From DAOPYU01 sp942493245 (GTDB lineage: Bacteria; Sumerlaeota; Sumerlaeia; UBA8349): DNA of 64,000 bases. The first letter of the stretch is position 1. Each line of letters starts with the position of its first letter. Shown here one piece after another: positions 58,778 through 64,000 of the stretch. The notes under the pieces were generated by a model. The model did no database searches and was not told where the DNA came from. It worked only from the letters and a program-made list of their open reading frames with translations. The stretch is taken from NCBI GenBank assembly GCA_942493245.1, contig OW818685.1:5394001-5458000 (forward strand), read 5' to 3'. Both the position numbers and the translations under genes were made by a program.

Positions 58778-61699
58778 ATGCGAAGAAAAGTCCTGTCGGC
58801 CGTGGGGGTTGCGGTTCTCTTGATTCTGGGGGTCTGGGTCTGGCAGTCGGGTTTAGACTCGAAACCGCGGTCGGAGAAAGTCGTGACGGCGGCGGATGCA
58901 AATGCGGAGAGTTCAACGGAGACCGCGCTCCAGACGTCTCACTCCCCCACCCCGTCCGGTCCTGAAGAAAATCGGGAAGATCAGAACCAATCAGGTTCCG
59001 TTTCGGGGACGGTGCGACTCAAGGCCACCGGCGCGCCGGTGGCGCGGGCGGTGGTTCAGGCACGAAACAGAAAAGGCGAAGAACCTTTTGAGAGCGCCTT
59101 GGTTTATACGGATGAGCAAGGCAGTTACACGCTGACGGGTCTTCCGGTCAGCCGAGTGTTGCGTTTTGCCGTAACGCCTCCGATTCTGGATCTGTATGTC
59201 GCAATTCAGGATATTCGGGGATCTTCCTTCAAACCGGGCGAAACAGAGAAAACAGGTGTGAATATTCTCTTGTCGGAAGGGAGAGCTGGAACCATTGCGG
59301 GTCGGGTGGTGGGCAGAACGCACACCTTTCAGACGCCGGACGATCCGACGTCGGCAACGAGTTGGCTCGAGAATTATGAACGGAAGAATGATATCGCATT
59401 GGCCGGGGTTCAGATTTCGGTCGTGGGATATAGTGGGGAATGCGAAGCGACCGCTGTTACGGACCAAGCGGGCCGTTTCCGGATCGAGAATATCCGACCG
59501 GGCCCATACGGTGTCCGGGCAGCCACTCCGAAAGGCGCCGCTTTTTTCCCGGAGGGAGAAAAATCCATCACGATCACCTTTGTTGATTTACCCGGGAGGA
59601 GTCGACAATCCGAGAAGTGGCCGGACCCGGAAAAACTGGAATTCTGTTTCCGGATGGATGGGGTTTCGATCGAGGGCAATGTTCGCGATCCGCAGGGCAA
59701 CCCGATTGCGGGGGCGGAAATCACCGCCCTATACCAGCACGAAAGGAATGACTCGGGTTATCCTCAGACAGAAACGACAAAGATGGCCACCACGCTATCG
59801 AACACGCAGGGACAGTTTCGTCTCGATAACCTTGCCGCGTTTGATCTGGGGGATGCTCTGTACTACGTCAAAGAAGGAAAATCTGTCAACAACTTCCAGT
59901 TGGAATGCGCAGCGCAGGGGTATTGTGCCATAAAGACCCTGTTACCCCCTTATCCTGTCGGGTTGATCGAGGCGGCAATGGTTCAAGAGGAGAACCTCCT
60001 GAAGTTGCTTCCGGCCGAGAGGACAAAAGATTCCAAGTTTGCAGACGTAAAATATCCAGACGGGGAAGGGAACTCGATCACTGGGGTGGATCTGATCTTA
60101 TCTCCGGTGGGGAGCATTTCGGGTCGCGTTGTGGACCGGGAGGGTAATCCGATCCAGTCACTCGTGGAACAAAGGGAGGCGCCGACCCGTATTGCGTTGG
60201 TGGTCGAGGAAGAATTGCTTCAAAAGAAAATTGTGAGCCCATCCGATCGGCCTGTCCGAATCCCAAAACCGGTTGAGTTGGACGGAAACTCTTGTTTTAA
60301 GTTTGAAGGTGTGCCACCGGGCCGGTACTTCTTCAATGTCGGCATGACGCATCTGTCTGTGTTGACAGAGGTCCGGGCAATAAATGAAGTTCTGGTTTTC
60401 CAGGAGGGTGAAACGGTTCAGGATTTCAATATCGTCGTGGAAACCATCCGCGAGCGGGGGGATGTCGTTGGTCATGTGGTGGACGCACTGACTGGAGAGC
60501 CGGTTGACGAACTGACCATCGAGTTTTTCCAGCAGGATAACACAAGTGATGGGAATCGTCGCAAAGGATGGGGTTTCACCCGGCAGTTACAGGGAGATCA
60601 GGTGATCAATGAATGCGATTTGCCGGTGGGCGATTTCACGATCAACAGTCTGACCGCCGGGGAATTTATGCTGAAGATTTCAGCGCCGGGTTATGAACCG
60701 ATACAACCCGAAATGGAGGTGGTGGCAGGACAAACCACCGAACAGACTTTCCGACTCGGTGAGGGAGCCGGACTTCGAGGTCGAGTTGTGGACGCGGAGA
60801 CGAAAGAACCTGTCGAGAATTTTTCCGTGAGAATTACGCACGCGGAGGGAGAAAAAAAGGGAGAGGCCATTGAAGGGAAAGTCCGGAAGGACAAGGAGAG
60901 GAAAGGAGAATTTTCGTTGACCGGAATTCCTGCTGGACTGTTGAGCGTGGAGGTGACGGAAGGATCTGAAAATTCGTATGGTTCTTCAATTCCTGGAAGC
61001 GGATATGGCGTGGGGGGCGTATCTGAATCGTCAGGCCGCTTGAGTGGCGCGGAAGAGGTGGAAATTGTTATTGGGAGTATCACTGAGCGGACGTTCCCAC
61101 TCTATCGCAGAGGTTTCCTGACCGGACGAATAGAGGTCAATGGGGTACCATCCAGAAGCGCTTATCTATCCGTGAAAAAATCGGAAAGCGCGCCCCCTGA
61201 AATGCTGATGATCCAGAACATTGAGGATGGTTATAAGTCGTATGGACTTGAAAAGGGAGACTACCGAGTTTTGGCGCAAATTACTCAGTACACCTGTGGC
61301 TTTCAGGAAGGAACGCGGATTCGATTCTACGAACGGGCACACGTTACAATAAAGGCAGGAAAAGAAACCCGCCAGGACTTCAAACTACAGGGGAACGGAA
61401 CAATTCGGGGTTCGTTCAAGGCCCCCAATCGGGATTTTTCTTGGAGTATTCTTCTCTTGGAGGGATCGGTTACAACCTGTGATTCAATGGATCCCTTCGA
61501 GAACGTAAAAATTTGCGCCACTGCAGAGGACTTACAGAAAGGGGATCGATACGAAATTCGTTACCTCGCTCCCGGGACTTACACTCTCTTTGCTCGGTAC
61601 CCTTCACAACTTTCGGGAGAGTCGCCGATGACGGAAAAAAGCCAGACGGTCACCCTGACCGAAGGCCAGGCGCTGACGGTGGATTTCGAGTTTCCGTGA
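58778..61699 (+). CDS. Membrane-anchored protein of carboxypeptidase-regulatory-like repeats, tandem copy 1
   Basis: 973 residues. One N-terminal helix (VLSAVGVAVLLILGVWVW) without a clear cleavage site anchors it, with the rest outside. After a Ser/Thr/Pro/Glu-rich spacer come about seven beta-sandwich repeats of the CarboxypepD_reg/CNA-B-like type, starting near residues 74 (GSVSGTVRLKATGAPVARAV), 170, 295 (GNVRDPQGNPIAGAEITA), 446 (GRVVDREGNPI), 558 (GHVVDALTGEPVDELTI), 663 (GRVVDAETKEPVENFSV) and 781. No catalytic motif is present. It may be a stalk, adhesin or binding scaffold. AAGGAG lies about 10 nt before ATG 58778. The next gene, 37 bp on, is a paralog, so both are probably one transcript. 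Confidence 0.85.
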   Translation: MRRKVLSAVGVAVLLILGVWVWQSGLDSKPRSEKVVTAADANAESSTETALQTSHSPTPSGPEENREDQNQSGSVSGTVRLKATGAPVARAVVQARNRKGEEPFESALVYTDEQGSYTLTGLPVSRVLRFAVTPPILDLYVAIQDIRGSSFKPGETEKTGVNILLSEGRAGTIAGRVVGRTHTFQTPDDPTSATSWLENYERKNDIALAGVQISVVGYSGECEATAVTDQAGRFRIENIRPGPYGVRAATPKGAAFFPEGEKSITITFVDLPGRSRQSEKWPDPEKLEFCFRMDGVSIEGNVRDPQGNPIAGAEITALYQHERNDSGYPQTETTKMATTLSNTQGQFRLDNLAAFDLGDALYYVKEGKSVNNFQLECAAQGYCAIKTLLPPYPVGLIEAAMVQEENLLKLLPAERTKDSKFADVKYPDGEGNSITGVDLILSPVGSISGRVVDREGNPIQSLVEQREAPTRIALVVEEELLQKKIVSPSDRPVRIPKPVELDGNSCFKFEGVPPGRYFFNVGMTHLSVLTEVRAINEVLVFQEGETVQDFNIVVETIRERGDVVGHVVDALTGEPVDELTIEFFQQDNTSDGNRRKGWGFTRQLQGDQVINECDLPVGDFTINSLTAGEFMLKISAPGYEPIQPEMEVVAGQTTEQTFRLGEGAGLRGRVVDAETKEPVENFSVRITHAEGEKKGEAIEGKVRKDKERKGEFSLTGIPAGLLSVEVTEGSENSYGSSIPGSGYGVGGVSESSGRLSGAEEVEIVIGSITERTFPLYRRGFLTGRIEVNGVPSRSAYLSVKKSESAPPEMLMIQNIEDGYKSYGLEKGDYRVLAQITQYTCGFQEGTRIRFYERAHVTIKAGKETRQDFKLQGNGTIRGSFKAPNRDFSWSILLLEGSVTTCDSMDPFENVKICATAEDLQKGDRYEIRYLAPGTYTLFARYPSQLSGESPMTEKSQTVTLTEGQALTVDFEFP

Positions 61700-61736
61700 G
61701 GGGGGAAGGGATGCCACTCTGTAGAAAGGATCCTTT

Positions 61737-64000
61737 ATGAAGCGAAACATCCTGGTCGGGCTGGGAGTGGTTGTTCTTCTGACTCTGGGGTTCTGGGGGT
61801 ACCAGTCGGAACTCCGTTCAAAACCCGAGGGTACAAATCTCCCAGAGACTCCTGCTAAAGAACCTTGGCAAAAGGCGGGGGACTCGTCCGTCCAGCCTTC
61901 GATCCCGTTGGCACCCGCTTTGGAAAAAAGGCCCAAAACCGAATGGCTGCCGGGCTCCATTTCCGGGACGGTCCGTCTGAAAACGACCGGTGCGCCAGTG
62001 GCAGGAGTGGTTCTCCAGGTGCGGAAGGACGTCCACGTTAATCAGAGGGACGGTAAGGTTCTGAGCCACACGTTTTTTGAAAGTGTGTTGGTCACGACAG
62101 ATGAGAAAGGGAGTTATACCCTGACGGGCATTCCTCCCGGTATGGATCTGCGCCTGAGGTATGTCGAGGGGCCTTCGCCCGATCTTTACGTTTTTGATGG
62201 GAATTGTCCGAATGCTGTTATCAGGCCAGGAGAAACAAAAACGGGAGTCAATCTCAAATTGTCCCAGGGAACAGCCGGAACAATCGCCGGGATCGTGATC
62301 GGGCGGAAAGTCGATTACCGGAATCTGGATGATGTGACGTCGGAGACTGAATCATCGGATGAATTTATTCAGGACGAAGACACACCCTTACCTGGTATCA
62401 CGGTCACTTTGAGTTCGGATAATGGGGAACGAAAGACAACGGTCGTTACGGACCAGGCGGGAAATTTTCGATTTGAGAACATTCGTCCAGATTCTTATAA
62501 GGTTCGTCCCGATTTTCCGCAAGGAGCCGCACTTTTTCCAGATCAGGCCCTCCTTTTGAACTATTCCTACAATATCTGGACGAAACCCATTTGGGATGGC
62601 ATCGAGTTTGTTTTCAGAATGGATGGTGTTTCCATTGAGGGGCGTGTCATGGACCCACAAGGAAATCCCATTGCAGGGGCGGAAATCACGGCGTTTAATG
62701 CTGCAAAGAATACACAAGAAAACATCAGCAACGGCATAGCCGGCACACTACATCAGATGGCGAGTGTTTTGTCGAATGCAGAAGGAAAATTCAGACTTGA
62801 AAATCTTGCGGCCTTCAATCTTGGGGATGGACTCGATTACCTGAGACATGGGCGATATTGCTGGGAGTTTCAGATTCAGTGCAAAGCCAAAGGGTATCGT
62901 ATGGAGCAAACCGCGCTTCCCCCTTATCCAAACGCGTTGCTTAAGGCCGCTTTGGAATTTGACGAATATAAAATGAAGACGGACAAGAAGGAAAATTTCA
63001 CTCCTGACTATGCGGACGTCAAACTTCCATCCGGAGAAGGGAATGTGATTACCGGCGTGGATCTGGTTCTGGTTCCGGCCGGCAGTATTTCGGGCCGCGT
63101 CTTGGACAGTCGAGGGAACAAGATTCTCTCGCCAGAGGAAGAACAATCGTCCTCCACCCGAATTTCTCTGGTTTCTGTGGAAGTCTCTTCAGGAAGTCAA
63201 ATCCAGGAAACGAACCACAAACCGTTTATTATTCCCGATCCTGTCTTCATCGGGATGGGTTCCCGTTTCCATTTCGAGAACGTACCCGCTGGTCGTTACT
63301 TTTTCGACATTCAGATGCGCCAGGATGGAGTGAGGATGCGAGCAAGAAACGGAGCGGTGGCGATTAAGGAGGGGGAGACGATCCAAGATCTGAATCTTGT
63401 CGTGGAATCCCGTGAAGAGCGAGGAAACGTGGTGGGACACGTGATGGATGTTCTAACCGGGCAACCGGTTTCCGCTCTTTCCATAAAGGTGCTTCGCGTG
63501 GAATCCCCAAGTGAGCCAAAGCCGCAACGGGGTTATGTTCAAACAGCCGGACGACCGGAAGGAACGTTCACAATCGCCCAAATTTCTTCGGGAAAGGCCA
63601 CATTGAAGATCTCGGCGCCTGGTTATGCGCCGCTCCAGACCGACATCGAAGTACCCGCCAACGAAATTCTCGAACAGACTTTTCAACTCGAGGCGGGATC
63701 GGGTCTTCTGGGAATGGTGATGGACGCGGAAACGAAAGAACCTGTTGAAAAGTTTGATGTGAAGATCACCCAGACGGAAGGTGAAGGCAAGGGAAAACCG
63801 GTTGAGGGACAGGTTCTGATGGACCGGAATACAAAAGGCCGGTTTTCGATCCTGGGACTTTCAGCCGGACGTGTCACGGTGGAAATTGGCAATGTTCGAG
63901 ACCGCTCAACTGAGGTGGTGGAAATTGAGATCCCAGAAGGGGAAAGAATAGAACAAACCTTTCTGATGAAACAAAGAGGCTTTGTAACCGGGCGGGTGAG
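61737..64000 (+). CDS. Membrane-anchored carboxypeptidase-regulatory-like repeat protein, tandem copy 2 (3'-truncated)
   Basis: Open to the window end, 754 codons visible. MKRNILVGLGVVVLLTLGFW is the same kind of signal anchor as in the preceding gene. Matching repeats include GSISGTVRLKTTGAPVAGVV, GTIAGIVIGRKVDYR, GRVMDPQGNPIAGAEITA, GSISGRVLDSRGNKI, GHVMDVLTGQPVSALSI and GMVMDAETKEPVEKFDV, in the same order as copy 1. AAAGGA lies 8 nt before the ATG at 61737. It is a clear tandem duplicate that has since diverged; more copies may follow beyond the window. Function unknown, scaffold or adhesin inferred. Confidence 0.88.
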   Translation, partial: MKRNILVGLGVVVLLTLGFWGYQSELRSKPEGTNLPETPAKEPWQKAGDSSVQPSIPLAPALEKRPKTEWLPGSISGTVRLKTTGAPVAGVVLQVRKDVHVNQRDGKVLSHTFFESVLVTTDEKGSYTLTGIPPGMDLRLRYVEGPSPDLYVFDGNCPNAVIRPGETKTGVNLKLSQGTAGTIAGIVIGRKVDYRNLDDVTSETESSDEFIQDEDTPLPGITVTLSSDNGERKTTVVTDQAGNFRFENIRPDSYKVRPDFPQGAALFPDQALLLNYSYNIWTKPIWDGIEFVFRMDGVSIEGRVMDPQGNPIAGAEITAFNAAKNTQENISNGIAGTLHQMASVLSNAEGKFRLENLAAFNLGDGLDYLRHGRYCWEFQIQCKAKGYRMEQTALPPYPNALLKAALEFDEYKMKTDKKENFTPDYADVKLPSGEGNVITGVDLVLVPAGSISGRVLDSRGNKILSPEEEQSSSTRISLVSVEVSSGSQIQETNHKPFIIPDPVFIGMGSRFHFENVPAGRYFFDIQMRQDGVRMRARNGAVAIKEGETIQDLNLVVESREERGNVVGHVMDVLTGQPVSALSIKVLRVESPSEPKPQRGYVQTAGRPEGTFTIAQISSGKATLKISAPGYAPLQTDIEVPANEILEQTFQLEAGSGLLGMVMDAETKEPVEKFDVKITQTEGEGKGKPVEGQVLMDRNTKGRFSILGLSAGRVTVEIGNVRDRSTEVVEIEIPEGERIEQTFLMKQRGFVTGRV

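Overview
The window is a GC-rich bacterial chromosome segment with widely spaced genes and 0.3-1.3 kb gaps full of dispersed palindromic repeats. It has no rRNA, tRNA or phylogenetic marker apart from asnS. The mix points to the Planctomycetota/Verrucomicrobiota/Lentisphaerota group or a neighbour such as Hydrogenedentota or Sumerlaeota: very long secreted multidomain proteins, a BlaI/M56 pair, a prepilin-tail-like CP-x-GG motif, a GDSL esterase, a sialidase, an alkaline phosphatase, Tat-exported cupin and NIPSNAP proteins, and repeat words built on palindromes. This placement is inference and of low certainty.

Layout. 1-4.5 kb: the end of a sensor histidine kinase, asnS on the minus strand, and a complete IS1380-like insertion sequence with terminal inverted repeats and a 5-bp target duplication. 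4.5-16 kb: a MITE-like element, a giant subtilisin-family protease (minus), a secreted GDSL esterase (plus), an ankyrin/propeller-like protein (minus) and a family-4-type glycosyltransferase (minus). 16-22 kb: an orphan GAF/PAS histidine kinase, a small exported protein, a Tat-cupin plus VOC-protein operon, a 64-aa helical protein and a small membrane protein, with repeats between them. 22-29 kb (all minus): three tandem paralogous secreted proteins of unknown function, a sialidase and an alkaline phosphatase. 30-38 kb (plus): a BlaI-type repressor followed by a 1,682-aa M56 (BlaR1-like) membrane peptidase whose extracytoplasmic part carries a prepilin-like motif, a helical-repeat region and a parallel beta-helix; then a GH13 alpha-glucan-type enzyme. 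39-57 kb: one 5,798-aa exported mosaic protein of LamG-like, anchor-type, ThuA-like, DUF2341-like, beta-helix, Ig-like and FN3-like modules. 57-64 kb: a Tat-exported NIPSNAP protein (minus) and two tandem membrane-anchored proteins made of carboxypeptidase-regulatory-like repeats, the second running off the window.

How it fits together. Most genes encode exported hydrolases or surface scaffolds acting on proteins, sialoglycans, esters and phosphate esters, which suits a bacterium living on particulate organic matter. The regulated unit is the BlaI-M56 pair, with a palindrome-overlapped promoter in front of it. The most unusual items are the M56 fusion protein, the repeat network (one hairpin core occurs seven times, and a MITE-like family has ends matching the resident IS), the three tandem paralogs with mosaic divergence, and the 5.8-kresidue surface protein.
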